The position numbers and the translations under genes are program-made. A stretch of 64,000 nucleotides of DNA. Source: Lachnospiraceae bacterium (GTDB lineage: Bacteria > Bacillota > Clostridia > Lachnospirales > Lachnospiraceae). The DNA lies in contig JAFWTY010000007.1 of assembly GCA_017518735.1 (NCBI GenBank), positions 124,001 to 188,000 on the forward strand, written 5' to 3'. Below the pieces are notes generated by a model that was given only the letters and a program-made list of their open reading frames with translations, searched no databases and was not told the DNA's origin. Positions 16,049 through 25,321 of this stretch are shown here, in pieces; within the stretch, counting starts at the first letter, position 1; each line of letters starts with the position of its first letter.

Positions 16049-18811
16049 ATGGCAAAATTCAAGTGTTTTGTTTGCGGTTACATCTTTGATGAAGCGCAGG
16101 CAGGAATCCAGTTCAGTGAAATCACGGAATGCCCGATTTGTGCTGAATCCAGAGATATTTTCCGCCGTCTCGACGACGAAGAAGAAGCCGGAAAGGATTC
16201 CGAAAAGAAGGAAGAAGCTTCCGAGGAGAAGAAGGAGGATGCTTCCGAAAAGAAGGCTGAAGAAGTAGCCGAAGAAAAGAAAGCGTCCGAGAAGGAAGGC
16301 GAAGAAGCCAAGAAGGAAGAGCCAAAAGACGAACCGAAGGAAGAGCCTGCCAAGGAAGATTCGGAAAAGAAAGAAGAGCCGAAGGACGAGGCCGCCGAGA
16401 AGAAAGACGAGAAGGCAGACGAGTTCGCTGCAAAGGGCTTTGTGATAGAGAAACGCCAGGAATTCTGGCTGGATGAAAAAGGTAAAGAAAACGGAGAGGT
16501 TGATAAATCTCACATCCAGACCTATTACGACGGGGGCATCCCCGTAAAATCTCCCGAGGAGATTGAGCGTGAAAAGAAACGTCTGGAAGAGGAAAACAGA
16601 CCGAGACTGGATCCGATTGACGGCTCCGGCTCCGTAAAGAAGGTCATCGACGGAGGTGACCGTTCAAGTGACGGGAGTGATTCAGAAGTGGTGGTGGTAG
16701 ACGAAGAAAACAAAGCTACTTCTGACGTCGACGCGGGCGACGACGATTTTGTGTTTGAAGAAGCTGTAATAGAGTCCACGGAACCTCTGGAAACAGAGGA
16801 GATTCCTGCTGCCGTAAGCGCGGGAATCATAGAGGAAGGTGACTTTTTCACAGGTTTTGATTCCAATCCGAACTTCGGGGATACCGTAAGGACGGAGGAA
16901 TTCATTTTTGATGATGAAGAACCTGTCGGCGAGGCGGTTGAGATTGAGGAGATCCTGAGTGAAGAGGCGGCTGAGGTGGTTGAAGCGGTTCCCGTAGAGG
17001 AAGTTGCCGAAGCTGAAGAAATCGTAACTGAAGTCGCAGAGGAAACTACCGAAGAAGTAGCTGAAACGCTTGAAGAGGTAGTTGAGGAAGTTGCCGAAGA
17101 AGCTGCACCGGTTGAAGAAGCAGTTGAGGAAGCTGCTCCTGTTGAAGAGGCTGCGGAAGAAGTAACAGAACAGCCTGCAGAAGAAACTCCGGAAGTTGTT
17201 GAGGAGATTCTCTTCGAGGATGAGGAAATTGCCGAAGAAGTTGCACCTGTTGAAGAGGCAGTTGAGGAAGTTGCAGAAGAAGCTGCACCTGCTGAGGAAG
17301 CTATTGAAGAAGTTGTTGAGACTGCGGAAGAAACTACCGAAGAAGTAGCTGAAGCAGTTGAAGAGACTACCGGGGAAGTAGTAGAAGAAGCTGCATCTGC
17401 TGAAGAGGCAGTTGAGGAAGCAGCAGAAGAAGTTGTATCTGCCGAAGAAAGTGTTGAAGAAGTTGCCGAGGAAGCAACCGAGACTATAGAGGAAACAGTC
17501 GAAGAGACTGCGGAAGAGATTGCGGAAGAAACTGCGCCTGTTGAGGAAACTGCTGAAGAGGTTGAAGAAAAATCAGCAATCCCTGTGGCAGCAGGAGTGG
17601 GCGCCGCCGCAGCAGCTGCTTTTGTTGCAGCTGTAGCAGCGGATAGCAAGGATGAAACTTCTGAGGAAGCTACCGAGGAAGTGGCTGAAGTTGAGGAAAC
17701 TGTAGCTGAATCTGTTGAAGAAGCTACAGAAGAAGTAGTTGAAGAGACTGCTGAGGAGATTACGGAAGAAGTCACCGAAGAGGTGGCTGAAGTCGCTGAG
17801 GAAGCAGTTGAAGAATCTACAGAAGAGGTTAACGAAGAAGTAGCAGAAGTTGCGGAGGAAACTACCGAAGAGGTAGCTGAAACTACCGAAGAAACGGTCG
17901 AAGAAGCCGCTGAAGAAGCAACCGAAACCATTGAAGAAGCAGCAGAAGAAGCTGTAACGGAAACTACTGAAAACGTTGAAGAATCAGCTGAACCTGCGGA
18001 AGTAATCGGAACCGCAGTTGTGGAAGCTAAGAAGTACAGCCTGCTTGCAGAAGAACAGGTGAACCTGTTCGAGAAGTACGGCCAGGGCGTCGTAAACAAC
18101 GGACTGGAGGGCATCATCTTACTGCCTGCACAGCTGAATCCGTTGCCTATGAGCCGCGATGAGAACATTCATGCCGGCACAACCATCGGTAAATTTGCGG
18201 AGAAGCCTGCGAAACTGGCAGAACCTTTTGGAAACAGCAGTCTGTTTACCTGGGGTGAATTCATTCCGGGTGAATCCGTTTCCGATAACCTTGAGGATGC
18301 ATCTCTTGTCCTCATCAAAGGCAAAAACAGCCACATTCCGAACGTTTCCGGTAAGGAACAGCTCCGTATGGAAGTATCGGATGCGAGACTTTTGTCCGGC
18401 GGAAGACCGGTCGGCATCAGCCTGATGATTGGTCGAATCGAGCAGGATCTTGCCGCATGCGTATATGCGGATATGGACTATGTTGTATTGAGCGACCTGT
18501 CCACGGGAATGCTTCCGTATGCGCTTCGTCGTGCAAAGAATTACCTGGCTCGCGTCAATTCCGGACTGGAAATCATTGTTAGCATCAAGGATGTGAATAA
18601 CGCTCAGGAAATTGCAAAACTGCTGGCTCTTGGTGCGGACTTCATTTTGCTGGAGCGCGAATGCGACGAATCCAGAATCAGCCGCATGAAGGCAAGTGTA
18701 AAGGAAATTGCAAGAAATACGGGACACGGAAATGTGCATGAACTGAACATGTACGATATCTGCACCATCGACAGCAATCTGGCTGCGAATACGGATATTT
18801 CTCATTTTTGA
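16049..18811 (+). CDS. Rubredoxin-like domain, long acidic repeat region and glutamate-synthase-like barrel in one protein
   Basis: Start at ATG 16049 with AGGAGGG upstream; 920 residues. The N-terminus is a rubredoxin-type knuckle pair (C6-x2-C9-G and C28-P-x-C31) that should bind Fe or Zn. Residues from about 45 to 655 are extremely Glu/Lys-rich and then Glu/Ala/Val/Thr-rich, built of short units like VEEVAEEA. An Ala-rich hydrophobic stretch at about 509-531 (AIPVAAGVGAAAAAAFVAAV) could cross a membrane. Residues from about 661 to 920 look like a degenerate FMN-binding glutamate synthase barrel: GRPVGISLMIGRIEQDLAA, then MDYVVLSDLSTGMLPYAL and ALGADFILLE. The glycine-rich GQGAKPG-type motif is not preserved, so catalysis is doubtful. 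It leads a unit with two membrane protein genes. Confidence 0.7.
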   Translation: MAKFKCFVCGYIFDEAQAGIQFSEITECPICAESRDIFRRLDDEEEAGKDSEKKEEASEEKKEDASEKKAEEVAEEKKASEKEGEEAKKEEPKDEPKEEPAKEDSEKKEEPKDEAAEKKDEKADEFAAKGFVIEKRQEFWLDEKGKENGEVDKSHIQTYYDGGIPVKSPEEIEREKKRLEEENRPRLDPIDGSGSVKKVIDGGDRSSDGSDSEVVVVDEENKATSDVDAGDDDFVFEEAVIESTEPLETEEIPAAVSAGIIEEGDFFTGFDSNPNFGDTVRTEEFIFDDEEPVGEAVEIEEILSEEAAEVVEAVPVEEVAEAEEIVTEVAEETTEEVAETLEEVVEEVAEEAAPVEEAVEEAAPVEEAAEEVTEQPAEETPEVVEEILFEDEEIAEEVAPVEEAVEEVAEEAAPAEEAIEEVVETAEETTEEVAEAVEETTGEVVEEAASAEEAVEEAAEEVVSAEESVEEVAEEATETIEETVEETAEEIAEETAPVEETAEEVEEKSAIPVAAGVGAAAAAAFVAAVAADSKDETSEEATEEVAEVEETVAESVEEATEEVVEETAEEITEEVTEEVAEVAEEAVEESTEEVNEEVAEVAEETTEEVAETTEETVEEAAEEATETIEEAAEEAVTETTENVEESAEPAEVIGTAVVEAKKYSLLAEEQVNLFEKYGQGVVNNGLEGIILLPAQLNPLPMSRDENIHAGTTIGKFAEKPAKLAEPFGNSSLFTWGEFIPGESVSDNLEDASLVLIKGKNSHIPNVSGKEQLRMEVSDARLLSGGRPVGISLMIGRIEQDLAACVYADMDYVVLSDLSTGMLPYALRRAKNYLARVNSGLEIIVSIKDVNNAQEIAKLLALGADFILLERECDESRISRMKASVKEIARNTGHGNVHELNMYDICTIDSNLAANTDISHF

Positions 18812-18850
18812 TAAGTTGTGAAGGAATTTTTGGAATCGGAGGAAGTAAAG

Positions 18851-19747
18851 GTGGACGAGAATCTGACCCCGGCAGCAGACATGTCGGTCGTAGATGCCCC
18901 TACAATTGAAAATGTGATGGTGGATGCGCCTGTAATCGAGAATAAGATTCAGGACATCCAGCCTGTTATTGCAACACCGGAACCGGTAGTCGTAACACCG
19001 GAACCTGTAATTGCAACGCCTGAACCGGTAATCTCTGTACCGGAAAGTGCAGTCGCACCGGAAGCCGTAACCGATATACCGGCAGCAGAGCCTGTTTCAC
19101 CAGCTCCTGCCAATAATATCATCAGCGGAGATAATATCTATTTTGATAACAGAGTAACCGCACAGAATGTATCCGGTGGTTTTGGCGCACAAAACGAATA
19201 CTCGGTTCAGCACAATAACTTTACACCGCAGGGAAATATCGGTGTAGATAACATTTATAACGGCCAGAATTATTCGGCCGGTGCCGGAAACTTCAGAGCA
19301 CAGAATAATTTTGGGGTTCAGAATAATTACGGAGGCCAGGGTAATTACGGATCCTACGGAAACAGTTACGGAAATTCCGGAATGGATTTTCGCAATAACA
19401 ACGGATACGACTATGGTTACAGCCGCGGAGAGTACAGCACGGATTATGTTCCGGATGGTGCTTATTCGAACGACCCTTTTTCTTCGTTTTATTATGACGA
19501 TGAGGAGGAATATAAACCCGAGAGCAACGGGAAAGCAGTCGGTGCAATGATTTGCGGTATTGTTTCGCTTGCTAGTTTCTATTCCTGTGTCGGATGGATT
19601 CCCGGAATTGTGGCAATCTGCCTCGGTGCTGCGGGACTTAAGAAGGTTACCAACAGAGGAAAGGCCGTTGCCGGATTCATCATGGGAATTCTGGGTACCA
19701 TAATCGGAGGCTTCTATATGTTGTATATGATTATTGAGCGGTTCTGA
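18851..19747 (+). CDS. DUF4190-like membrane protein with Pro- and Asn/Gly/Tyr-rich N-terminal region
   Basis: I prefer GTG 18851 because CGGAGGAAG lies just upstream; an in-frame GTG at 18818 would add 11 residues but lacks a site. Residues to about 90 hold PVIATPEPV-type repeats. Residues from about 95 to 220 are rich in Asn, Gly, Tyr and Gln (prion-like composition, NNYGGQGNYGSYGNSYG). Two hydrophobic helices follow with KAVGAMICGIVSL, GWIPGIVAICLG and KAVAGFIMGILG, the pattern of DUF4190 proteins. It follows the rubredoxin-like gene and overlaps the next gene by one base, so the three are one operon. Function unknown. Confidence 0.7.
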   Translation: MDENLTPAADMSVVDAPTIENVMVDAPVIENKIQDIQPVIATPEPVVVTPEPVIATPEPVISVPESAVAPEAVTDIPAAEPVSPAPANNIISGDNIYFDNRVTAQNVSGGFGAQNEYSVQHNNFTPQGNIGVDNIYNGQNYSAGAGNFRAQNNFGVQNNYGGQGNYGSYGNSYGNSGMDFRNNNGYDYGYSRGEYSTDYVPDGAYSNDPFSSFYYDDEEEYKPESNGKAVGAMICGIVSLASFYSCVGWIPGIVAICLGAAGLKKVTNRGKAVAGFIMGILGTIIGGFYMLYMIIERF

Positions 19748-20184
19748 TGAACTTTCAAAAAGCCGGTTTTAAAGACGATACAACCAAATATTGGTTTATA
19801 GTGGGAATAGTTGTTTTTTTCATTCTTCCGGTTGCTGCGGTTTTTGTACTGCGCAACGCGGAGCTTATTCTAAATGGAGAAAACAACTGTTTTGTTTTCC
19901 GGCATTTTCACATTTTTTGTCCGGGATGCGGCGGAACCAGGGCTTTTGCGGCTCTGCTGAAAGGACAGATTCTAAACAGTATTCTGTATAATCCGGTGGT
20001 TCTGACCGGACTTGTTTCCTATTTCTTCTTTATGATAAATACTTTTATTTGTCTTTTTACACAAAAATGGGGATTCCGAAGATTCCCCATTACAATAGTA
20101 GTATTCTTAAATTTAGGTCTGATGTTGCTTCAGTGCATAATCCGAAACATTCTTTATCTTGGTTTTTCCGTTACCTGTCTGTAA
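19747..20184 (+). CDS. DUF2752 membrane protein
   Basis: 145 residues, with three to four hydrophobic segments and the DUF2752 signature CPGCGGTRAFAALLKG (about residues 58-73), followed by ILYNPVVL. The start ATG overlaps the stop of the DUF4190-like gene. The role of the family is unknown; the CPGCG motif could bind metal. It converges with the methyltransferase gene, with one base between stops. Confidence 0.85.
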   Translation: MNFQKAGFKDDTTKYWFIVGIVVFFILPVAAVFVLRNAELILNGENNCFVFRHFHIFCPGCGGTRAFAALLKGQILNSILYNPVVLTGLVSYFFFMINTFICLFTQKWGFRRFPITIVVFLNLGLMLLQCIIRNILYLGFSVTCL

Positions 20185-20185
20185 C

Positions 20186-21061
20186 CTATTTTACCCAGCG
20201 ACCGCTTGCTCCGCAGGGGAGTACCAGTCCGTCCGAAGTAACCGGAAGGCCGATTTCGGCGCTTTCCACCTTTCCCCCGAAGGAAGGAACGATGGCGCTT
20301 TCAATCATATAGGTCAAAACCGCAGGCTGAAGTCCCGTGGTATAGGAATTTATCAATAGGAAGGAAGAGTCCTTGGTCAGGAGTTTTGAGGTAAGCTCTA
20401 TAAAAGGATAGATGCTTTCCTCAATCTTCCAGATTTCTCCCTTCGGACCGCGACCGTAAGAGGGCGGATCCATGATAATTCCGTCATAAGTGTTTCCGCG
20501 GCGGATTTCCCGCTCAACAAATTTGACACAGTCATCGACCAGCCAGCGGATTGGAGCATCTGAAAGACCGGAAACGGCAGCGTTTTCTTTTGCCCAGCCA
20601 ACCATTCCCTTGGAAGCATCGACATGTGTAACATGTGCACCTGCCTTTGCTGCGGAGAGGGTGGCACCACCCGTGTAGGCAAAAAGATTCAGAACCTTGA
20701 AAGGCTTATCCGGGGATTTGGAGATTTTTGCTTTTATAATAGAAGAAAACCAATCCCAGTTAACCGCCTGCTCCGGAAAGAGACCGGTATGTTTAAAGCT
20801 GAAAGGCTTCAGGCGGAAGGTCAGATCGCGGTATTTGATTTCCCATTCCTCGGGAAGATTATGGAATTCCCATTCACCGCCGCCCTTGGAACTTCTGTGA
20901 TAGTGGCCGTTGGGCTTTTTCCACGCAGGATCCGTCTTCGGAGTGTTCCAGATCACCTGGGGATCCGGACGCACCAGTTTATATTCGCCCCATCGCTCGA
21001 GCTTCTCCCCGCTCGAGGTGGCAATTACTTCATAATCTTTCCAATTATCTGCAATCCACAT
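20186..21061 (-). CDS. Class I SAM-dependent methyltransferase, RlmI-like (COG1092)
   Basis: 291 residues. SAM site VLNLFAYTGGATLSAAKAGA, then THVDASKGMVGWAKENA and the NPPY-like motif IIMDPPSYGRGPKGE. The family contains rRNA cytosine-5 methyltransferases such as RlmI, but this shorter form lacks the N-terminal PUA domain, so the target is uncertain. AAGGAT lies 9 bases upstream of the start. A structured element sits 50 to 100 bases upstream on the same strand. Confidence 0.8.
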   Translation of the reverse strand: MWIADNWKDYEVIATSSGEKLERWGEYKLVRPDPQVIWNTPKTDPAWKKPNGHYHRSSKGGGEWEFHNLPEEWEIKYRDLTFRLKPFSFKHTGLFPEQAVNWDWFSSIIKAKISKSPDKPFKVLNLFAYTGGATLSAAKAGAHVTHVDASKGMVGWAKENAAVSGLSDAPIRWLVDDCVKFVEREIRRGNTYDGIIMDPPSYGRGPKGEIWKIEESIYPFIELTSKLLTKDSSFLLINSYTTGLQPAVLTYMIESAIVPSFGGKVESAEIGLPVTSDGLVLPCGASGRWVK

Positions 21062-21300
21062 ATTATTTATTATCCTTATATATATTTATATGGTAAGTTT
21101 TCTGCTTGCTCGAGCCGCCTGGATTCGCATATTTCCCTTCGGGTACGCACTCCCGGCTCGCCCTTTTTGAATCTCAATAACCTAATAATATATGAAGAAA
21201 CGTACTCACGCAAGAGAGAGAAATAAACACCATATATAGTGTCTTGTAATAATTACCAACACCACTCTGAAAATTTTATGAAAAATTCCGAAAAAAACTC
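21062..21300. other. Divergent intergenic region before the S10 promoter
   Basis: AT-rich spacer between the divergent methyltransferase gene and the S10 operon. Apart from the nested hairpin at 21111-21160 and a TATAT-rich stretch near 21071-21092, I see no gene or repeat. Confidence 0.5.
21111..21160 (-). promoter_or_regulatory. Nested hairpin in the leader of the methyltransferase gene
   Basis: On the minus strand three stems nest: CGAGCCG/CGGCTCG (outer), GCGTA/TATGC (with one G-U) and CCC-GAA-GGG. The middle stem has a mismatch when read on the plus strand, so the minus reading folds better. On the plus strand the outer stem is followed by CCCTTTTTG, so a plus-strand terminator is an alternative. 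No known riboswitch class is recognised. Confidence 0.4.
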
Positions 21301-21329
21301 TTGCAATGATTAGAAATATAGTATAGAAT
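21301..21329 (+). promoter_or_regulatory. Promoter of the S10-spc-alpha operon
   Basis: TTGCAA (21301-21306), 17 bases, then TAGAAT (21324-21329). Near-consensus SigA promoter about 280 bases before rpsJ, the first ribosomal gene. Confidence 0.75.
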
Positions 21330-21336
21330 AGAAAAT

Positions 21337-21608
21337 GCTGTGGCATGATAGCGTAGATCCGCAAGGTTGCTTCAGGCTCACCCTGAGGGTTTTTGCGGGG
21401 AGTGAATGTCAAGTCAAGATACTGGCGACAAGTCACTGTACAAAACATTTAGTCTACATGAAGTAGAAACGACGTGTTGAAATAAGTAAGATATGAAGTC
21501 GGATTAATTCTTAAGTTATGTATCTTCTTAGGACACACACGGGAGAGTGTACAGTCACCGCTTGTCTCACTTGAATTTTAAAAGTGCGAAAAGGAGGCGA
21601 CTTTTTTT
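21337..21608 (+). promoter_or_regulatory. Long untranslated leader of the S10 operon
   Basis: About 270 bases without a convincing reading frame. It contains CCGCAA (from about 21359) closing with TTGCGG around an inner hairpin CTTCAGG/CCTGAGG, and later CACTT/AAGTG just before AAGGAGG (21591-21597). Such leaders often bind a ribosomal protein encoded in the operon (L4 in E. coli). No match to that specific fold is claimed; autoregulation is an inference. Confidence 0.5.
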
Positions 21609-21920
21609 ATGGCAAATCAGGTTATGAGAATTACACTCAAGGCTTATGATCACAAAACTGTTGATGCATCTGCAAAGAAAATCATCGACACTGCAAAGAA
21701 GAACGGAGCAAAGGTGAGCGGACCGGTTCCCCTTCCTACTAAGAAGGAAGTAGTTACCATCATCCGTGCCGTACATAAGTACAAAGACTCCAGAGAGCAG
21801 TTCGAGCAGAGAACTCACAAGAGACTGATCGACATCCTTGAGCCCAACGGAAACATCATCGAAGCGATGCAGAGTATGGAAATTCCTGCCGGTGTTTACA
21901 TTAACATCAAGATGATCTAA
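21609..21920 (+). CDS. rpsJ: 30S ribosomal protein uS10
   Basis: 103 residues, the usual S10 length. [24 protein letters not shown] and [19 protein letters not shown] are diagnostic. S10 sits in the 30S head and also acts as NusE in antitermination. First gene of the operon; AAGGAGG is 11 bases before the ATG across a T7 run. Confidence 0.98.
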   Translation: MANQVMRITLKAYDHKTVDASAKKIIDTAKKNGAKVSGPVPLPTKKEVVTIIRAVHKYKDSREQFEQRTHKRLIDILEPNGNIIEAMQSMEIPAGVYINIKMI

Positions 21921-22022
21921 TAAACGTTAAACAAAGAAACAAATCATAAAATACCTTCTACAACTAGTATGCATCCGACTAACTTAAGATGCCGCTGTAG
22001 TAGAAATCAAGGAGGGAAAGAA

Positions 22023-22706
22023 ATGAAGAAAGCGATTTTAGCTACCAAAGTTGGAATGACCCAGATCTTCGCAGAAGACGGAACGCTCATTCCGGTAACC
22101 GTTCTTCAGGCCGGCCCTTGTGTAGTAACCCAGATCAAAACAGTTGAGAACGATGGTTACGAAGCAGTTCAGGTTGGTTTTGTAGACAAGAAAGACAGAA
22201 TCATCAATAAGGATGCGAAAGGCAAGAAGGAAATCGTTCATGTACATGGCGTAGGAAAGGCTATGCAGGGACATTTCAAGAAAGCCGGAACCAAGTCCAA
22301 GAGATATGTTCGTGAGTTCAGATTTGAAGACAGCTCCAGTTATGCTCTTGCACAGGAAATCAAGGCAGACATCTTCGCAGAAGGCGACAAGATCGATGCT
22401 ACCGCAATCACCAAGGGAAAAGGATTCCAGGGTGCAATCAAGAGACTCGGCCAGCACAGAGGACCGATGAAGCATGGTTCCAAGTTCCATCGTCATCAGG
22501 GTTCCAACGGTGCATGCTCCAGCCCGAGCCGTGTATTCAAGGGAAAAGGAATGCCCGGACAGATGGGTGGCAAGCAGGCTACTGTAAGAAATCTTGAGGT
22601 AGTAAGAGTGGATGCCGAGAAGAACCTTCTTCTGATCAAGGGTGCAGTACCCGGACCGAAGAAAGCGTTGGTTACCATCAAAGAAACCACGAAGGCAGAA
22701 GCATAA
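22023..22706 (+). CDS. rplC: 50S ribosomal protein uL3
   Basis: ATG 22023 follows GGAGGG by 6 bases and gives the standard N-terminus [16 protein letters not shown]; the in-frame extension to 21969 is not used. 227 residues. The [29 protein letters not shown] loop reaches the peptidyl transferase centre. About 100 untranslated bases separate it from rpsJ. Confidence 0.98.
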   Translation: MKKAILATKVGMTQIFAEDGTLIPVTVLQAGPCVVTQIKTVENDGYEAVQVGFVDKKDRIINKDAKGKKEIVHVHGVGKAMQGHFKKAGTKSKRYVREFRFEDSSSYALAQEIKADIFAEGDKIDATAITKGKGFQGAIKRLGQHRGPMKHGSKFHRHQGSNGACSSPSRVFKGKGMPGQMGGKQATVRNLEVVRVDAEKNLLLIKGAVPGPKKALVTIKETTKAEA

Positions 22707-22730
22707 TCGAAGGGAAGGAGGAACACACAG

Positions 22731-23351
22731 ATGGCAGAAGTATCTGTTTATAATATGGAAGGCAAGGAAGTTGGCAAGCTTGATTTAAACGATGCAGTTT
22801 TCGGCGTAGAAATCAACGAGCATCTTGTTCACTTAGCTGTAGTACAGCACCTTGCAAATATGCGTCAGGGCACACAGAAAGCAAAGACCAGAGCTGAGGT
22901 GTCCGGAGGCGGAAGAAAACCTTGGAGACAGAAAGGAACCGGTCATGCAAGACAGGGTTCAACGAGATCTCCTCAGTGGACTCACGGCGGAGTTGTTTTT
23001 GCTCCCGTACCGAGAGACTATTCCTTCAAATTAAACAAGAAGGAAAAGAGAATCGCTCTTAAGTCCGCATTAACCAGCAAAGTTGCAGACGGCAGCTTAA
23101 TGGTAATCGAAGAGCTTAAGTTCGACGAAATCAAGACCAAGAAGTTCGCAGAGGTTATGAACAACCTCAAAGCAAAGAACGCACTGGTTGTAATCAATGA
23201 GAATGATAAGAACGTTGTTCTTTCCGCAAGAAACATTCCCGATGCAAAGACCATCCTTACCGGAAACATGAACGTATACGACATCATGAAGGCCGGCACT
23301 GTGGTACTTACAAAGGATGCAGTTTCCACGATTGAGGAGGTGTACGCATAA
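22731..23351 (+). CDS. rplD: 50S ribosomal protein uL4
   Basis: 206 residues with the exit-tunnel loop TRAEVSGGGRKPWRQKGTGHARQG followed by SPQWTHGGVVFAP. L4 lines the peptide exit tunnel and in E. coli autoregulates the S10 operon; whether it does so here is unknown. Its stop overlaps the rplW start by one base. Confidence 0.98.
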   Translation: MAEVSVYNMEGKEVGKLDLNDAVFGVEINEHLVHLAVVQHLANMRQGTQKAKTRAEVSGGGRKPWRQKGTGHARQGSTRSPQWTHGGVVFAPVPRDYSFKLNKKEKRIALKSALTSKVADGSLMVIEELKFDEIKTKKFAEVMNNLKAKNALVVINENDKNVVLSARNIPDAKTILTGNMNVYDIMKAGTVVLTKDAVSTIEEVYA

Positions 23352-23650
23352 TGGCAGACATTCAATACTACGACGTAATCCTCAAACCGGTAGTTACCGA
23401 AAAGAGTATGGCCGGCATGGGTGAAAAGAAATACACATTCTTGGTAAGCAAACAGTCCACCAAGACTCAGATTAAGGATGCAGTTGAAAAAATGTTCCCC
23501 GGAACAATCGTAAAGAAAGTAAACACCATGAACTGCGAAGGCAAGAACAAGCGCCGCGGTAATGTTTACGGAAAAACTGCAGAGACCAAGAAAGCAATCG
23601 TTACTTTGGCAGAAGACAGCAAGGACATCGAGCTGTTCTCCGGAATCTAA
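23351..23650 (+). CDS. rplW: 50S ribosomal protein uL23
   Basis: 99 residues, normal length: YDVILKPVVTEKSM at the N-terminus and KKVNTMNCEGKNKRRG in the loop. L23 sits at the tunnel exit and is the docking site for SRP and trigger factor. Translationally coupled to rplD by TAATG overlap. Confidence 0.98.
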   Translation: MADIQYYDVILKPVVTEKSMAGMGEKKYTFLVSKQSTKTQIKDAVEKMFPGTIVKKVNTMNCEGKNKRRGNVYGKTAETKKAIVTLAEDSKDIELFSGI

Positions 23651-23728
23651 TAAGTACGACAAGACAAGCTTTCAACTATATGCAATGAAGCATGATAATA
23701 AATAAAGATCAGAAAAGGAGATATAACA

Positions 23729-24571
23729 ATGGGAATTAAGACATATAATCCCTATACACCGTCCCGCAGAAACATGACGGGTTCCGACTTCTCGGAAATC
23801 ACCAAGAAGACCCCGGAAAAATCCTTGCTTGTTTCTCTTTCCAAGAATGCTGGACGTAACAACCAGGGTAAAATCACCGTAAGACATCGTGGCGGCGGAA
23901 ACAGAAAGAAATACAGAATCGTAGATTTTAAGAGAAATAAGGACGGCATCGCAGCTGTAGTAACCGGTATCGAATATGATCCTAACAGAACAGCTAACAT
24001 CGCACTCCTTACCTACGCAGACGGCGAGAAGAGATACATCATCGCTCCCGAAGGCTTAAAGGACGGCATGAAGATCATGAACGGACCCGAAGCCGAAGTA
24101 AGAATCGGAAACTGCCTTCCTCTGGAATGCATTCCCGTAGGTACTCAGGTACATAACATCGAGCTCCTTCCCGGAAAGGGCGGACAGCTTGTTCGTTCCG
24201 CAGGAAACAGTGCACAGCTCATGGCTAAGGAAGGTAAGTACGCAACACTTCGTCTTCCCTCCGGCGAAATGAGAATGGTTCCTTTAGGATGCAGAGCTAC
24301 GGTTGGTGTAGTAGGAAACGTTGATCACAACCTCATTAACATCGGTAAAGCAGGTCGTAAGCGCCATATGGGTATCAGACCTACTGTCCGCGGTTCCGTA
24401 ATGAACCCGAACGACCATCCTCACGGTGGTGGTGAAGGTAAGGCAGGTATCGGACGTCCCGGTCCTTGCACACCTTGGGGCAAACCGGCGTTGGGCTTAA
24501 AGACCAGAAAGAAGAACAAGCAGTCTAACAAGCTCATCGTAAGAAGAAGAGACGGACGTGGAATTAAGTAG
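23729..24571 (+). CDS. rplB: 50S ribosomal protein uL2
   Basis: 280 residues. [32 protein letters not shown] and the C-terminal [20 protein letters not shown] loop with the conserved NDHPHGGG histidine. L2 is needed for subunit association and peptidyl transfer. AAAAGGAG precedes the ATG. Confidence 0.98.
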   Translation: MGIKTYNPYTPSRRNMTGSDFSEITKKTPEKSLLVSLSKNAGRNNQGKITVRHRGGGNRKKYRIVDFKRNKDGIAAVVTGIEYDPNRTANIALLTYADGEKRYIIAPEGLKDGMKIMNGPEAEVRIGNCLPLECIPVGTQVHNIELLPGKGGQLVRSAGNSAQLMAKEGKYATLRLPSGEMRMVPLGCRATVGVVGNVDHNLINIGKAGRKRHMGIRPTVRGSVMNPNDHPHGGGEGKAGIGRPGPCTPWGKPALGLKTRKKNKQSNKLIVRRRDGRGIK

Positions 24572-24599
24572 TTTAGACTGATAAGGAGGAAACACACAA

Positions 24600-24881
24600 A
24601 TGGCTAGATCATTGAAAAAAGGACCTTTTGCAGACGCTTCTTTACTGAAGAAAGTAGATGAGATGAATGCAGCAGGAAATAAGCAGGTCATCAAAACCTG
24701 GTCCCGTCGTTCCACAATCTTCCCTTCTTTTGTAGGACACACGATTGCGGTTCATGACGGAAGAAAGCATGTGCCTGTATATGTAACAGAAGATATGGTT
24801 GGACATAAACTCGGCGAATTCGTTGCCACAAGAACCTTCAGAGGTCACGGCAAGGACGAGAAGAAGTCCAAAGTAAAATAA
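24600..24881 (+). CDS. rpsS: 30S ribosomal protein uS19
   Basis: 93 residues, starting [12 protein letters not shown], with [28 protein letters not shown]. It contacts the A-site finger of the 50S. AAGGAGG is 8 bases upstream. Confidence 0.98.
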   Translation: MARSLKKGPFADASLLKKVDEMNAAGNKQVIKTWSRRSTIFPSFVGHTIAVHDGRKHVPVYVTEDMVGHKLGEFVATRTFRGHGKDEKKSKVK

Positions 24882-24907
24882 GATAACTTGAAAGGAGGTT
24901 TTTCCAA

Positions 24908-25309
24908 ATGGAAGTAAATGAAAAGCAGTTAAGCAGATCCAAATACAAACGTGAAAGAAATGCAACCCAGAAGGAAACAAGACCCAGTGCTAAGTTATCT
25001 TACGCAAGAGTTTCCGTTCAGAAGGCATGTTTCGTTCTGGATGCGATCAGAGGAAAAGATGTGCAGACCGCACTTGCAATCCTTGAGTACAATCCCAGAT
25101 ATGCTTCAAGCATCATCTTAAAGTTATTAAAGTCCGCAATTGCAAACGCTGAGAACAACAACGGTATGAATGCAGAAAAACTTTATGTTGCAGCTTGCTA
25201 TGCAGACAAGGGACCTACGATGAAGAGAATCAGACCGAGAGCACAGGGTAGAGCTTACAGAATCGAGAAGAGAATGAGCAACATCACCATCGTGCTTGAT
25301 GAGAGATAG
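24908..25309 (+). CDS. rplV: 50S ribosomal protein uL22
   Basis: 133 residues, with about 20 extra residues before the conserved ARVSVQKACFVLDAIRGKDV core. The GPTMKRIRPRAQGRAYRIEK hairpin forms the tunnel constriction with L4. AAAGGAGG upstream of ATG. Confidence 0.97.
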   Translation: MEVNEKQLSRSKYKRERNATQKETRPSAKLSYARVSVQKACFVLDAIRGKDVQTALAILEYNPRYASSIILKLLKSAIANAENNNGMNAEKLYVAACYADKGPTMKRIRPRAQGRAYRIEKRMSNITIVLDER

Positions 25310-25321
25310 GGAGGAGAATAA

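Noticed and set aside
16525..18168. 547-codon Ser-rich minus-strand frame
   Set aside because: It is the antisense reading of the GAA/GCT/GTT-rich acidic repeats (Ser from TTC/AGC-type complements); composition explains the lack of stops.
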